Shown here: piece after piece, positions 9,373-18,016 of the stretch
Layout of the letters: every line of letters begins with the position of its first letter
How positions within the stretch are numbered: position 1 is the stretch's first letter
NCBI GenBank assembly: GCA_023129115.1
Contig: JAGMCR010000011.1
Location: 43,909 to 107,908 of the forward strand
From: Candidatus Iainarchaeum sp.
GTDB taxonomy: Archaea; B1Sed10-29; WALL01
Direction: 5' to 3'
DNA: 64,000 bases
Notes under the pieces: generated by a model
Database searches by the model: none
Told to the model about the DNA's origin: nothing
The model's input: the letters and a program-made list of their open reading frames with translations, nothing else
Position numbers and translations under genes: made by a program

Positions 9373-11679
9373 ATGGCTGAGGAGAAGAGCCCTTACACTG
9401 TTAAGACTGAAGGCACAATCAAGTACCTGATTATTGACTGCCGCGGCTCGACCTACGGCCCAAGCATTGCGGACTACCCCCAGCGCATGTCCGAAGTAAT
9501 CGGGTATTTGGGCAAGACAGACGCCGACCGCATCGTCCTCGCCGAAGTATACGAGCGCGTCTACGACGAGGACCAGACGCGCATGCTGAAGCAGCTCGCC
9601 GAGCTCCTGCAGAAGTTCCGCGTCAAGGGGGTGTGGTCCCCGCAGTACCTCGGCGGCGACGCGTGCTCCGCGTTCCTCCCCACGCGCCACGACCTCGTCG
9701 TAAACATCGCGTCGGACCTCCTCCGCACCGACCCAATCCGCGCGTACATGAAGTGCATCCAGGCAATCCAGCGCGAGAAAGCACAGCTCCCCCAGCTGCC
9801 GCCCGAGCAGAAAGAATGCACGCAGACATTCCTCACCACGCTCGAGTACATCAAGGCAAACTTCGAGGCCACGGACCTAATCCAGCAGCTCAAGGGCTAC
9901 GTCCGCAAGCTCAAGAAGCTGCCGCCAGGCCGCGGCTTCTACCACACCGTGTTCGAGGCCCAATTAAAGCCGTCGTTCATCGGCTCCCGGCTCATGTTCA
10001 AGCTCCCCGCGGAAATTGAGCTCCTCGACCAATACGAGGTCAAGGGCACGCGCGTGACAATCTACAAGCACCCCGAAAAAATCGAGTACCTATACCACAT
10101 CAACCCGCCCGAGTACTCCCTCACCCCCGAGCACTACTTCCTCTTGAGCAAGACAAAGGAAATAGTGAGCGAGTACCACCCCGAGGGCCTTGAGTTCACA
10201 GAGCTCGCGACGAGCAAGGACTACTTCATGCGCATCTACGAGACGACCATCGCAGACATCGCGCGGCAAAACGGAATCGAAGTCTCGCATACAGACATCC
10301 AGCAGCTCGCGCGCATCGTCGCGCGCTACACCATAGGCTTCGGCATGATGGGACTGCTTTTGTCGGACGAGCGGCTCACCGACGTATACATCGACGCGCC
10401 GCTCGGGCAGAAGCCCGTGTACATTGTCCACAGCGACTACGGCCCGTGCCAGACCAACGTGTTCTTCTCGGAAGAAGAGGCCAACTCCGTGGTCTCGCGC
10501 TTCCGCTCCCTGTCGGGCAGGCCGTTCGACGAGGCGCACTCTGTCCTGGACTTCGACCTGCACGAGTACCACACGCGCACGTGCACAATCGGCCAGCCGC
10601 TCTCGCCGGACGGCGTCGCGTTCGCCTTGCGCTTGCACAAGGGAACGCCGTGGACCCTGCCGCAGTTCATCGACGTGAAGATGGTGACGAACGAGGTCGC
10701 GGGACTGCTGTCATTCCTGATTGACGCGCAGGCGTCCTCGCTCATCGTCGGGAGCAGAGGCTCGGGAAAGACTTCATTATTAATGTCGCTCATGCTCGAA
10801 ATCCTCCCCTCGCTGAGGGTCATAACTATAGAGGACACGCTTGAGCTGCCGGTCGAGTACATGCGCAAGACCGGGTACAACATCTGCCGGCTCAAGACAA
10901 GGAGCGCAATCTCTGTCGGCGCGATTGCGTCCGAGGTGTCGCCCGAGGACGCGCTCCGCACCGCGCTCAGGCTTGGCGACTCTGTACTCATCATGGGCGA
11001 GGTCCGCTCCAAGGAAGCGCTCGTGCTGTACGAGGCCATGCGCGTCGGCGCAGTGGGCAACGTTGTGATGGGCACAATCCACGCCGAGAACGCCTACTCT
11101 GTGTGGGACCGCGTTGTGAACGACCTCGGCGTGCCGAACACCTCGTTCAAGGCGACGGACATGTGCATTGTCTCCGCGCCAATCAGGTTCAAGGGAGCGC
11201 TGCAGAAGACGCGCCGCCTCGTCGAAATCACCGAGGTCGGCAAGACATGGTACGAGGACCCGGGCCGCGAGGGCGGCTTGATTGACCTGATGACGTACGA
11301 CGCGACGAACGACGTGCAGACCGTGCACAAGGACAACATTTTCGAGAACTCGCAGTTCTTCAAGAAAATCCAGCGGAGGCGCGGCATGGACATCGACATG
11401 ATTTGGGAGGACATCCAGCACCGCGCGTCCTCCAAGCAGTTCCTCGTGGACATGAAAAACGAGTACAAGATTCCCACGCTGCTCGAGGCGAGGTACACCG
11501 TCAGGATGAACGACAAGTACCTCCTGATGCAGGAGCTGTCGCGCCAGGAGCTTGGCAGTGTGGACTACCCCAAGGTGCTCGAGGACTGGAAGCAGTGGGT
11601 CAAGGACGGCTTCGTGAAAGAGCTGGTCTCGAGGAGGGATGCGCTTGCCAAGGTCAAGCCGGCGGCAAAAAAAGAGTGA
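9373..11679 (+). CDS. Type II/IV secretion system (archaeal pilus) ATPase, system 1
   Basis: This 768-residue hexameric-type motor ATPase should power pilus assembly at the inner face of the membrane. Walker A is GSRGSGKT (about residues 460-467), the Walker B region is VLIMGEV (about 538-544), and the His box is GTIHAEN (567-573). The N-terminal 300 or so residues and about 150 residues after the core are extra compared with a minimal FlaI/TadA. I chose the ATG at 9373 over the in-frame ATG at 9217 because it lies 27 bp from the TATA box and because upstream sequence is antisense to the archaeosortase gene. The next gene, the F-domain platform protein, overlaps it by 41 bp, which is the usual partner order. 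Confidence 0.93.
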   Translation: MAEEKSPYTVKTEGTIKYLIIDCRGSTYGPSIADYPQRMSEVIGYLGKTDADRIVLAEVYERVYDEDQTRMLKQLAELLQKFRVKGVWSPQYLGGDACSAFLPTRHDLVVNIASDLLRTDPIRAYMKCIQAIQREKAQLPQLPPEQKECTQTFLTTLEYIKANFEATDLIQQLKGYVRKLKKLPPGRGFYHTVFEAQLKPSFIGSRLMFKLPAEIELLDQYEVKGTRVTIYKHPEKIEYLYHINPPEYSLTPEHYFLLSKTKEIVSEYHPEGLEFTELATSKDYFMRIYETTIADIARQNGIEVSHTDIQQLARIVARYTIGFGMMGLLLSDERLTDVYIDAPLGQKPVYIVHSDYGPCQTNVFFSEEEANSVVSRFRSLSGRPFDEAHSVLDFDLHEYHTRTCTIGQPLSPDGVAFALRLHKGTPWTLPQFIDVKMVTNEVAGLLSFLIDAQASSLIVGSRGSGKTSLLMSLMLEILPSLRVITIEDTLELPVEYMRKTGYNICRLKTRSAISVGAIASEVSPEDALRTALRLGDSVLIMGEVRSKEALVLYEAMRVGAVGNVVMGTIHAENAYSVWDRVVNDLGVPNTSFKATDMCIVSAPIRFKGALQKTRRLVEITEVGKTWYEDPGREGGLIDLMTYDATNDVQTVHKDNIFENSQFFKKIQRRRGMDIDMIWEDIQHRASSKQFLVDMKNEYKIPTLLEARYTVRMNDKYLLMQELSRQELGSVDYPKVLEDWKQWVKDGFVKELVSRRDALAKVKPAAKKE

Positions 11680-13840
11680 CTCCACTCCCAAAACGGACGT
11701 GGCAGAGCTCCTCTTCGGCGCGGGCAGGAAGAAGCCCAAGAAGAAAAAAGTGGAGAAGCAGCACTGGTACATCGGCTTCTGCAAGAGAGCGGCCAAGTCC
11801 TTCGGCAAGGGCGCGAAGAAGGAATTGACCGAGCAGTACAAGGTCGCGCTCGCCTTCCTCGGGTGGAAGCTGAAGCCCGAAGAAGTCAACGCCGCGCCGT
11901 TGGTGCCGATGTACTACGGCATGGCGCTCGCGTTCGTGTGGGCGCTGCTCAACCTGGTGTTCTCCGGCTTCATCAACGTTGGCCTTAAGCCGATTGTTAT
12001 CCTTGGCACGGAAACAGGCCGCGGCGCAATCGAGGGCGGCTTCCTCCTGATTGGCCACCCGCTTTCGATGGGCATCCCGCTGTTCTGGTACCTCGCGCCG
12101 TTCGCCATCGCGTTCTACGCGATGTACTATATACAGTCCACGCCGATGCGCGAGGCAGAGAAGCTGCGCATCCGCTCGCTCACATTCATCCCCGAAATCG
12201 TGAACTACTTTGTCATGGCGATGAAGGTCACGCCCAACCTCGAGCGCGCGATTGCGTTCGTCGCGGAGCACGGCCAGGGCCGCGTCGCCGAGGACTTCAA
12301 GTCGCTGCAGTACGACATCCACGTCGGCAAGTACCGGACCGTCGAGGAAGCTTTGGACAACCTCGCGTGGAAGTGGGGCGACTACTCCCCGGAGTTCAAG
12401 CACGCACTGATGCTCATCCGCTCCTCAGTAATGGAGGCGGACGAGGGCAAGCGGAACGACCTGCTGGACAAGGCAATCACGGACGTGCTCGAGGGCATCC
12501 AGGAAAAAATGGACTTTTATTCCCGCGCCATGCACCAGCCGAGCATCTACCTCTACTACTTCGGCGTGCTGCTCCCGCTCCTCCTAATCATCATCATCCC
12601 TGTCGGCGCGATGATGGGCGGCGGCGGCATCGCGTGGCTCGCGGGCGCCATACCCCTCGCAATCATCTACAACGTGATGATTCCGGCCGCGTCGTTCCTC
12701 CTCGCGAAGAGCATTCTCGGGAAGCGGCCGCCGACGCGGGACGTCCCAAAAGTCCCCGTGGGCATGCCCGGCCTCCCCAAGCCGGGGTGGTTCAGCATCG
12801 GCGGGAGCCAGCTGCCCGTGACGTTTGTCGCCGCCGCGATTCTCGTTGGAATTGTCGCTGCGTCGTTCCTCGCGACGCCCATACTCGACCCCATGCCGCG
12901 CGTGTTCGAGCCAATGTACGACTCGTACTGCCTCATCGGCTCGCCGACCGGCCTGTGCATCCCGTACCTCCAGTACGCCGGCATCCTTTTGGGCATCGTG
13001 GCCGCGTTCGGGTTCCACATGTGGTCGAACCACAAGGACCGCTGGGCCATGCAGCGCGAGATAATCCAGATGGAGAACGGGTTCCAGGAGACATTGTACA
13101 TACTCGCGTCCCGCCTCGGCGAGGGAAGGCCGATGGAGGACGCGATGAAGCACGCGGCAGAGTTCATCCCCAACTCCCCCGCGACCAAGCGCATTTTCCT
13201 GCCGACGCTGCACAACATGCGCATGCTCGGCATGACAATCAAGATGGCTTTGTTCGACGAGGCGTACGGCTCCTTGCGGTTCATCCCGAGCGGGTTCATC
13301 AAGGGCACGATGCGCATCGTGGTCGACTCGCTGGGCCTGGGCGTCCAGACCGCGGCCAAGTCACTGATTTCCCTTTCCCTCCAGCTCCGCGCCATGCAGA
13401 AAGTCGAAAAAGCGCTCAAGGCAATGCTTTCGGACATCACGAGCATGATGAGCACGATGAGCATGTTCATCGCCCCGGTCGTGCTTGGAATCACCATCGC
13501 CTTGCAGCAAATCATCATGGGCGCGATGAAGTCCATGGGCGAGGCGGGCTTAGGGCAGCAAAGCACTGCGAACGTCCCCGGCATGAGCGCGTTCAAGATG
13601 CCCGAGCTGGGGGGCGGCGAGGCGCTCGAGGCCGCCGCGACGCAGGCAGAGCTATTGTTCATAATCAGCTTTTACATGGTCGAGATAGTCGTAATCCTCA
13701 TGTACTTTGCCTCGCACGTTAACGAGGGCGACAACGAGCTCGCGTTCAAGATGGCGATTGCGCAGGCGCTGCCGATTGCGATGGCGATTTTCTTTGGCGT
13801 GACGTTCATGGCAATGAAGATGACGGCGATTGGGATCTGA
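11639..13840 (+). CDS. Pilus platform protein with two fused F domains, system 1
   Basis: This 733-residue TadC/FlaJ/GspF-like protein is the membrane platform that partners the ATPase just upstream. A Lys/Arg-rich head (residues 1-80) is followed by membrane helices at about 91-115 and 140-165, a first F domain (about 185-325, 'PEIVNYFVMAMKVTPNLERA'), more helices, a second F domain (about 474-640, 'ETLYILASRLGEGRPMEDA') and C-terminal helices. Duplication of the F domain in one chain is common in archaeal systems; systems 2 and 3 in this window use two separate chains instead. The start at 11639 has GAGGAGGG immediately upstream and overlaps the ATPase; the in-frame GTG at 11699 is an alternative. 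Confidence 0.9.
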   Translation: MRLPRSSRRQKKSDSTPKTDVAELLFGAGRKKPKKKKVEKQHWYIGFCKRAAKSFGKGAKKELTEQYKVALAFLGWKLKPEEVNAAPLVPMYYGMALAFVWALLNLVFSGFINVGLKPIVILGTETGRGAIEGGFLLIGHPLSMGIPLFWYLAPFAIAFYAMYYIQSTPMREAEKLRIRSLTFIPEIVNYFVMAMKVTPNLERAIAFVAEHGQGRVAEDFKSLQYDIHVGKYRTVEEALDNLAWKWGDYSPEFKHALMLIRSSVMEADEGKRNDLLDKAITDVLEGIQEKMDFYSRAMHQPSIYLYYFGVLLPLLLIIIIPVGAMMGGGGIAWLAGAIPLAIIYNVMIPAASFLLAKSILGKRPPTRDVPKVPVGMPGLPKPGWFSIGGSQLPVTFVAAAILVGIVAASFLATPILDPMPRVFEPMYDSYCLIGSPTGLCIPYLQYAGILLGIVAAFGFHMWSNHKDRWAMQREIIQMENGFQETLYILASRLGEGRPMEDAMKHAAEFIPNSPATKRIFLPTLHNMRMLGMTIKMALFDEAYGSLRFIPSGFIKGTMRIVVDSLGLGVQTAAKSLISLSLQLRAMQKVEKALKAMLSDITSMMSTMSMFIAPVVLGITIALQQIIMGAMKSMGEAGLGQQSTANVPGMSAFKMPELGGGEALEAAATQAELLFIISFYMVEIVVILMYFASHVNEGDNELAFKMAIAQALPIAMAIFFGVTFMAMKMTAIGI

Positions 13841-13847
13841 TTGGCTA

Positions 13848-14318
13848 ATGAAGCTACCGAAAATAGGCTCGCGCGGGCAGCAGTGGGAAGTGATGAAGCT
13901 TTTGCAGGGCGGAGTCATCGCTGTGCTCATGCTCATCGTGGTCTATGGCGTGGTGAGCTCCGTCCGGGGCCAGACGCCGCGCTCTGACGTTTATTCCGTG
14001 TCATGCGAAATCCTGGGCTCTGCCTACGCGGCGAGGGGCACGGGCGAGCGGTTCGTGCGCGAGGCCCTGCTGGTGGAGCAGGAAATCTTTTCCGAGGCCC
14101 TCGTCCAGTGCTCGGGCCTGCCGTCCGGGACATCGGTGAAGATGATGTGCAAGCACGCCTTTTGTTTGCACGACGGAGAGCCCCTGAACCGGGGGAGCGA
14201 CTGCCGGCTGCACTCGCCGTGCTCGTCAATGGAGTTCGTGGCGGGCGATACCATCAACGTCTGTGCCGTCTGCGACGAGGGCGAGTGCCGCATCTGGTTC
14301 GGCGAGAGCGAGTGCTAA
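13848..14318 (+). CDS. Prepilin-like protein, system 1
   Basis: The 156-residue product has the class III signal layout: MKLPKIGSRG, then QQWEVMKLLQGG and a hydrophobic helix of about 20 residues. Cleavage after SRG, with Gln at +1 and Glu a few residues on, fits archaeal prepilins. The mature ectodomain contains many paired cysteines (CKHAFC, CSSM, CAVC, CRIW). The ATG at 13848 is preferred to an in-frame upstream start because it gives a normal short signal. It follows the platform gene by seven bases and is likely in the same operon. Confidence 0.83.
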   Translation: MKLPKIGSRGQQWEVMKLLQGGVIAVLMLIVVYGVVSSVRGQTPRSDVYSVSCEILGSAYAARGTGERFVREALLVEQEIFSEALVQCSGLPSGTSVKMMCKHAFCLHDGEPLNRGSDCRLHSPCSSMEFVAGDTINVCAVCDEGECRIWFGESEC

Positions 14319-14320
14319 CC

Positions 14321-14330
14321 TTTATATACC
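14321..14330 (+). promoter_or_regulatory. TATA box before second system 1 pilin
   Basis: TTTATATACC sits just after the previous stop codon and about 39 bp before the ATG at 14365. The predicted leader is about 15 bases and carries GAGGTA at 14351-14356 as a Shine-Dalgarno site. Confidence 0.6.
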
Positions 14331-14364
14331 TCGCCTCTGTTATCCAAAAACGAGGTAATGCTTT

Positions 14365-14817
14365 ATGCAACGTGGACAAGCATTTGATGCATTCAAGCTT
14401 CTGATAGCCGCTGTCGTGGCAGGCGCCATTTTGGTCATCCTGCTCTCGATGATTAGCGGGTTCGTGCCTGTGGGCCAGGACCCACTGACGGTCATGGGGC
14501 AGGAGCTGAACAAGGTCAAGAAGGGCGGGGTTTGCTCGACTTCTTCCCAGGTAGTCCAGTTCAGCGATGGCCAGGAGTTCAGCGCGGACGCAGTGGCCCG
14601 TGAGGCAGGAATCAACTTGGGCCAGGTGCAGTTCTGCTGCAGCGGCGTTGAAGACGAGGGGGGCAAGTGTGATGGCTATATGTTCGACGACGAGGACGCG
14701 TTCGACTGTGATGAAGCGTCATTACTGGTAACCGCACAAATGTCCGGCAAAGTCCGTTCTTGTTGCCCAATCAGCAGTGATGCGCCCTGCGTCATTGGCT
14801 TCAAGGCAAGCAGGTAG
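14365..14817 (+). CDS. Prepilin-like protein with own promoter, system 1
   Basis: The 150-residue product begins MQRG, then QAFDAFKLLIAAVVAGAILV, the shortest possible class III signal with cleavage after RG and Gln at +1. The helix is followed by an ectodomain with two CC pairs and further cysteines (about residues 55-140), which could form disulfides outside the cell. Because it has its own TATA box and a good ribosome site, it may be made at a different level from the motor genes, as expected for a major pilin. That role is inferred. Confidence 0.83.
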   Translation: MQRGQAFDAFKLLIAAVVAGAILVILLSMISGFVPVGQDPLTVMGQELNKVKKGGVCSTSSQVVQFSDGQEFSADAVAREAGINLGQVQFCCSGVEDEGGKCDGYMFDDEDAFDCDEASLLVTAQMSGKVRSCCPISSDAPCVIGFKASR

Positions 14818-14824
14818 ATTAGCA

Positions 14825-14989
14825 ATGCTTTGGATGCTGAAGGCACTGTTCAGGGATAATCGGGGCGACGTGAACTGGACCCCGATTTATCTCCTTATTT
14901 TGGCAGCCATCGCAGCAATACTCTTGATTAGCGTAATCAAGCCCATGTTCCAGAGCGCGGTCTCCAGCGCGTCAGCTGGCTTGCCCTAA
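14825..14989 (+). CDS. Very small prepilin-like protein, system 1
   Basis: The 54-residue product reads MLWMLKALFRDNRG, then DVNWTPIYLLILAAIAAILL and a short tail. NRG before a hydrophobic helix matches the prepilin pattern, with Asp instead of Gln at +1. It starts eight bases after the previous stop and ends at a strong hairpin, so it is the last gene of this transcript. Such a tiny mature protein (about 40 residues) would be nearly all helix. The ATG at 14834 is an alternative start. Confidence 0.7.
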   Translation: MLWMLKALFRDNRGDVNWTPIYLLILAAIAAILLISVIKPMFQSAVSSASAGLP

Positions 14990-15041
14990 CCAGGGAAGGG
15001 GGACACCCCCCAGCCCTGGACGTTGACCTACGGCCAACGTC
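14990..15041 (+). terminator. Nested hairpins after system 1 pilins
   Basis: Immediately after the stop codon, CCAGGG (14990-14995) pairs with CCCTGG (15014-15019), and inside it GGGGG (14998-15002) pairs with CCCCC (15006-15010). A second hairpin pairs GACGTTG (15019-15025) with CAACGTC (15035-15041). Together they can act as a terminator or 3'-end stabiliser. Confidence 0.55.
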
Positions 15042-15066
15042 AACCTGCACGGGATACCTGACCCCC

Positions 15067-15097
15067 GCAAGCTCGCTTGCGCTCGCAGTTTTTTTTT
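15067..15097 (+). terminator. Hairpin plus T-run terminator
   Basis: GCAAGC (15067-15072) pairs with GCTTGC (15075-15080), followed by eight bases and a run of nine T (15089-15097). T-runs are the main archaeal termination signal. Confidence 0.6.
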
Positions 15098-15156
15098 CCG
15101 TCAACGCTTTTCCACCGGGCGAGCGGAGCGAGTAACAGGAAAAGGGTTGTTATAAT
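15090..15156 (+). repeat. Dispersed structured element, copy A
   Basis: AACGCTTTTCC (15103-15113) can pair with GGAAAAGGGTT (15138-15148) apart from one G-G mismatch, enclosing a variable middle that ends GTAACA. A diverged copy with the same arms lies on the opposite strand at 19774-19836. The rest of this ORF-free stretch up to the promoter at 15361 holds no gene that I can support. Confidence 0.5.
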
Positions 15157-15360
15157 CTGCGGTGGCCAGCGCGTCTGCTACGATGCCGCGAGTATTTTGC
15201 TTGTGTATGGGATGATAATGGAGCAAGGCAAACAATTTGGTAAATTATCGATTCGACAAGGTAGTCACGGATAGTACAATTTCAATCTGGAAAACGGTGG
15301 TTGATGTTCGAATCCAGTCTATGCCCCTACTTGATGCCTCGGCAAGTTATATCAGTCATC
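15157..15360. other. Gene-free stretch with a tRNA-3'-end-like fragment
   Basis: No convincing ORF, no complete tRNA and no clear hairpin. At 15309-15331 there is a GTTCGAATCC box followed by bases that resemble the 3' half of a tRNA, but the matching 5' stem halves are absent. It could be a leftover attachment site next to the TA module, or chance. Confidence 0.3.
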
Positions 15361-15369
15361 TTTAAATAC
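15361..15369 (+). promoter_or_regulatory. TATA box of the Panacea/RelE module
   Basis: TTTAAATAC is about 36 bp upstream of the ATG at 15401. A purine-rich GGGGGGAT at 15390-15397 precedes the start codon as a ribosome site. Confidence 0.6.
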
Positions 15370-15400
15370 CTGTTTTTGTGTGTGTATAAGGGGGGATAAA

Positions 15401-15895
15401 ATGAGTGTCACGGAAAAGTACAAAGAAGTAGTTCACTACATAATCCAAGAATGCCAAAAATCCCCCACCTTTGGCATGACTCTCTTATACAAACTCCTCT
15501 ATTTCACAGACTTCGATTATTACGAGCTCAATGGAACATCTATTACGGGTACTGACTACCGCAGAATCCCTTTGGGGCCAGCACCTTGCGACATAGACAT
15601 AGTTCTTTCACAACTAAAGGCAGAGGGTGCAATAAAAGAAACCCGCCTAGAATTTAGCGGGGTAAAACAAAGACGGCTTATTCCACTAGAGCCCGCAAAA
15701 CCTGAACACCTTTCCGCCATTGAAATAAAACATATTGACAACGAAATCCAAAAATACTCTGGTTGGACAGCTAGGAACATCAGCGCTTTTTCTCACGAAG
15801 ACATGCCCTTCAAAGCAACAGAGGAAAATGAACTAATCGACTACAAACTAGTGTTTTATCGGGGCGATAAGTTTTCTGTAAGGCAAGAAGAATGA
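15401..15895 (+). CDS. Panacea-domain (DUF4065/SocA-like) antitoxin
   Basis: The 164-residue protein matches the Panacea layout: a helical N-terminus ('EKYKEVVHYIIQECQ'), the 'TLLYKLLYFTDFDYYE' segment, then 'RIPLGPAPCDIDIVL' and a C-terminal helix bundle. Panacea proteins are known antitoxins that pair with many unrelated toxins. The next gene, a RelE/ParE-fold protein, overlaps it by four bases (ATGA), which is the typical TA arrangement. The start at 15401 has a strong ribosome site and removes a seven-residue extension. The gene is A+T-rich compared with the pilus genes around it, suggesting recent arrival. Confidence 0.82.
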   Translation: MSVTEKYKEVVHYIIQECQKSPTFGMTLLYKLLYFTDFDYYELNGTSITGTDYRRIPLGPAPCDIDIVLSQLKAEGAIKETRLEFSGVKQRRLIPLEPAKPEHLSAIEIKHIDNEIQKYSGWTARNISAFSHEDMPFKATEENELIDYKLVFYRGDKFSVRQEE

Positions 15896-16251
15896 CATTC
15901 AACATAGGAAGCGTTCCAGAGTTCGATAAAGACTTAAAACGCTTGTCGAAAAAATATCGAACGTTGGATAGCGACTTCGAGACTTTTCAGAAAGCGTTGG
16001 CCGTTGACGGCCCAGCTCTTGTTGGAGTTGTTAGGATTAGTGGTTTGGGGGAGAATGTTCATACGCCCATCTACAAGGCAAGAAAATTCTATTGTCAGGA
16101 GCTCAGGAAGACTAGAAGCGGGTTCAGGGTAATATACGCCCATGTGTGTGCTGAGAACAAGATAACCCTTCTTGAGATGTACCACAAGAACAAACAAGAA
16201 AATGAGGATAAGAAACGAGTCTTCAAGTATTTTGGTGAACCTAGTCCTTGA
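15892..16251 (+). CDS. RelE/ParE-like toxin
   Basis: The 119-residue protein has the RelE/ParE order of elements: an N-terminal helix pair ('PEFDKDLKRLSKKYRTLDSD'), then strands with 'KARKFYCQELRKTRSGFRVIY' and a C-terminal 'KITLLEMYHKNKQENED'. Basic and aromatic residues in the middle and C-terminal strands would suit mRNA cleavage on the ribosome, but I cannot tell RelE from ParE activity. It overlaps the Panacea antitoxin by four bases and is similarly A+T-rich. Confidence 0.78.
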   Translation: MTFNIGSVPEFDKDLKRLSKKYRTLDSDFETFQKALAVDGPALVGVVRISGLGENVHTPIYKARKFYCQELRKTRSGFRVIYAHVCAENKITLLEMYHKNKQENEDKKRVFKYFGEPSP

Positions 16252-16305
16252 TTAATTTGTCGCAGGGCCTGGGCTGTTGGGTAAAGCTTGTCTGCTTAAG
16301 TAAAG

Positions 16306-16314
16306 CATTTAAAC
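16306..16314 (+). promoter_or_regulatory. TATA box of the minor prepilin cluster
   Basis: CATTTAAAC is centred 27 bp upstream of the ATG at 16337, predicting a leaderless transcript for the five genes that follow. Confidence 0.6.
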
Positions 16315-16336
16315 ACCCCCTTCTTTGTTTTTGGTT

Positions 16337-16897
16337 ATGGCCAGTCGCGGACAGGAAGAGGCGCCCTTCTCGCTTTTGCTTGCTGTGGCGATGATGGCGC
16401 TCGTCATCCCCATAGCCGCCTACATGTTCCAGGGGTTCCAGGCGTGGGAGTGCCAGCAGCGCATCGAGAACAACATGGAGACCTTCGCGCGCGAGCTCGA
16501 GCTCGCCGCGACGCTCGGCGGCGGCAAGCGCGTCGTGGACATAGACCTTTCCCTCTACGCGTGCCCGGGCGTGCACGTCGACAACTTCACACTGAAGAAT
16601 CCTGGCCAGGACAGGTGCCAGGAAGTGTGCCACGACCCCAATTGCAGGATATTAGAGGCGGTGTACGAGGAGTTCGACGACGAGACAGGGGAATCGCTGG
16701 GCTTGTCCGTGGCCTCGCAGCCGGTGTGCGTGCGGATTCCGGTGAACGTTGACTTTTCGACCCTGGACTGCGACCCAAGCGAGGGCTATGAGCCGCTTGC
16801 GGGCGAGGGCCTCGCGCCGGGCTATTACCGCATCGCACTCATCAAGGAGGGCTACCGCGTCCGCGTGTGCAGGGTCCCGGTTGAGAGGTTTGGCTGA
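16337..16897 (+). CDS. Prepilin-like protein, minor cluster of system 1
   Basis: The 186-residue product begins MASRG, then QEEAPFSLLLAVAMMALVIP: class III signal with cleavage after SRG and Gln at +1, followed by a hydrophobic helix. The ectodomain has several cysteines in pairs. I start it at 16337 rather than four codons upstream because of the leaderless promoter spacing. It overlaps the next gene by one base (TGATG), so it heads a tightly packed operon of five membrane or prepilin proteins, probably minor pilins or tip proteins of system 1. That assignment is inferred from context. Confidence 0.8.
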   Translation: MASRGQEEAPFSLLLAVAMMALVIPIAAYMFQGFQAWECQQRIENNMETFARELELAATLGGGKRVVDIDLSLYACPGVHVDNFTLKNPGQDRCQEVCHDPNCRILEAVYEEFDDETGESLGLSVASQPVCVRIPVNVDFSTLDCDPSEGYEPLAGEGLAPGYYRIALIKEGYRVRVCRVPVERFG

Positions 16898-17523
16898 TGA
16901 AGAAAGGCCTCGGGATGTGGATAATGAGCAAGCTCGTGCTCATGATTTTCCTATTCGCCTTGGTCCTTGTCCTCACCTTGTTCATGCGGGTATACAGCGA
17001 CAAGATAATTTCTGACACTGCGCAGAGCTACACTCTCCTGTGGAGCGAGGTCGCGAACGGCGCATTGCTTTACCGGTCGAGCAGCGACAGCGTGTTCCTC
17101 CCCGACATAATGCGGGTGCGCGAGGCGAACCGCGAGTACACTGTGATGGTGCAGAAGGTCGGGAGCGAGCGCGCCGTGTTCTTCCTGGCGTGGTACAAGC
17201 ACGAGACCGCGGAAGACATGCGTGGGGAGGGGTTCGCGGCGGCGACGGCAATCAACATGCCGTCGGCGGTGGCTGGCGACGGCAAAATCCTGTTGTTCGA
17301 GGGCCTGGAGGGCGAGGTCGGGTTCGAGGAGCCGCTGGACCCCAGCGTGCTGATGGTTCGGCCGTCCGAAAGGGTGGGCAGGGACACGACGCTTTTGTTC
17401 ACGCGGAAGGACGAGTACTTCTGCGTCGGCACGATAAAGGAGGGAGTGTCTGTCGAGCACTCGGTAAGCCTGTTCGGCGACTGCTGCCAGAAGGACTGGG
17501 ATGATGTTGATGGCTGCTACTAG
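16897..17523 (+). CDS. Membrane-anchored prepilin-like protein (208 aa)
   Basis: It starts MKKGLGMWIMSKLV and has one hydrophobic helix (about residues 9-31) followed by an exported domain of about 175 residues. KKG could be a prepilin cleavage site, but the hydrophobic helix starts several residues later, so it may simply be a type II membrane protein. The ectodomain is mostly beta-like with two late cysteine-containing segments. It overlaps both neighbours (one base upstream, 23 downstream), so translation is probably coupled. The family is not recognised. Confidence 0.72.
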   Translation: MKKGLGMWIMSKLVLMIFLFALVLVLTLFMRVYSDKIISDTAQSYTLLWSEVANGALLYRSSSDSVFLPDIMRVREANREYTVMVQKVGSERAVFFLAWYKHETAEDMRGEGFAAATAINMPSAVAGDGKILLFEGLEGEVGFEEPLDPSVLMVRPSERVGRDTTLLFTRKDEYFCVGTIKEGVSVEHSVSLFGDCCQKDWDDVDGCY

Positions 17524-18016
17524 GGGCTACATCGGCCCGCTGGGCGACGACTTCCCCGCGATTTTCCCGATAGCCATGGGCCTTCTCCTTTTCTTTTCCG
17601 CCATCACGCTGACGTACGACTATTACAACACCAAGCACGACGCCGCGCTTTTGCTTGAGGCCAACACCGCACTGGCAAAAGCCGCGCGCGCCCAGCTCGT
17701 GTTCACGCAGGACTACTGGGACGAGGAGGGCGGCGTGTGCGACTTGATTGACAAGACCAAGGCGAACTACGGCGTGCGCGCCAAGGCCGAGCTACTGCAG
17801 TTCGAGCGGCTGGGCCCAACGAAATACGACTTCAACAAAATAAGGAAAATCGATGGCAAAACCCTGGGCGACAACCCGTGCGTTGACTACGAGGACGACG
17901 ACCGCAACCCATTGCCGTACGAGGGCGACTTCTTCATTTCCCTGACGTACCCAATCCTGCTGAAGTCTGGGAACGGCCAGGAGATAGCGACGCTGGTGGT
18001 GACGACGTGGATGTAA
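17501..18016 (+). CDS. Prepilin-like membrane protein (171 aa)
   Basis: The N-terminus MMLMAATRG is followed by YIGPLGDDFPAIFPIAMGLL and a hydrophobic segment. TRG is a possible cleavage site, although the polar stretch before the helix is longer than usual. After the helix come a probable coiled or helical region ('NTKHDAALLLEANTALAKAA', about residues 46-65) and a small domain with two cysteines. It overlaps both neighbours (23 and 10 bases). ATG codons at 17504 and 17510 are alternative starts. Confidence 0.72.
   Translation: MMLMAATRGYIGPLGDDFPAIFPIAMGLLLFFSAITLTYDYYNTKHDAALLLEANTALAKAARAQLVFTQDYWDEEGGVCDLIDKTKANYGVRAKAELLQFERLGPTKYDFNKIRKIDGKTLGDNPCVDYEDDDRNPLPYEGDFFISLTYPILLKSGNGQEIATLVVTTWM

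Noticed and set aside
12367..13722. 451-codon frame inside the system 1 platform gene
   Set aside because: Same strand, different frame; Arg/His/Pro-rich and without membrane helices, whereas the overlapping frame is a clear F-domain protein.
15077..15274. 65-codon plus-strand frame
   Set aside because: It starts inside a terminator T-run and the structured element; no coding character.
15309..15331. Possible tRNA gene
   Set aside because: A GTTCGAATCC box is present, but no matching T-stem, anticodon arm or 5' acceptor stem could be found upstream; at most a fragment.
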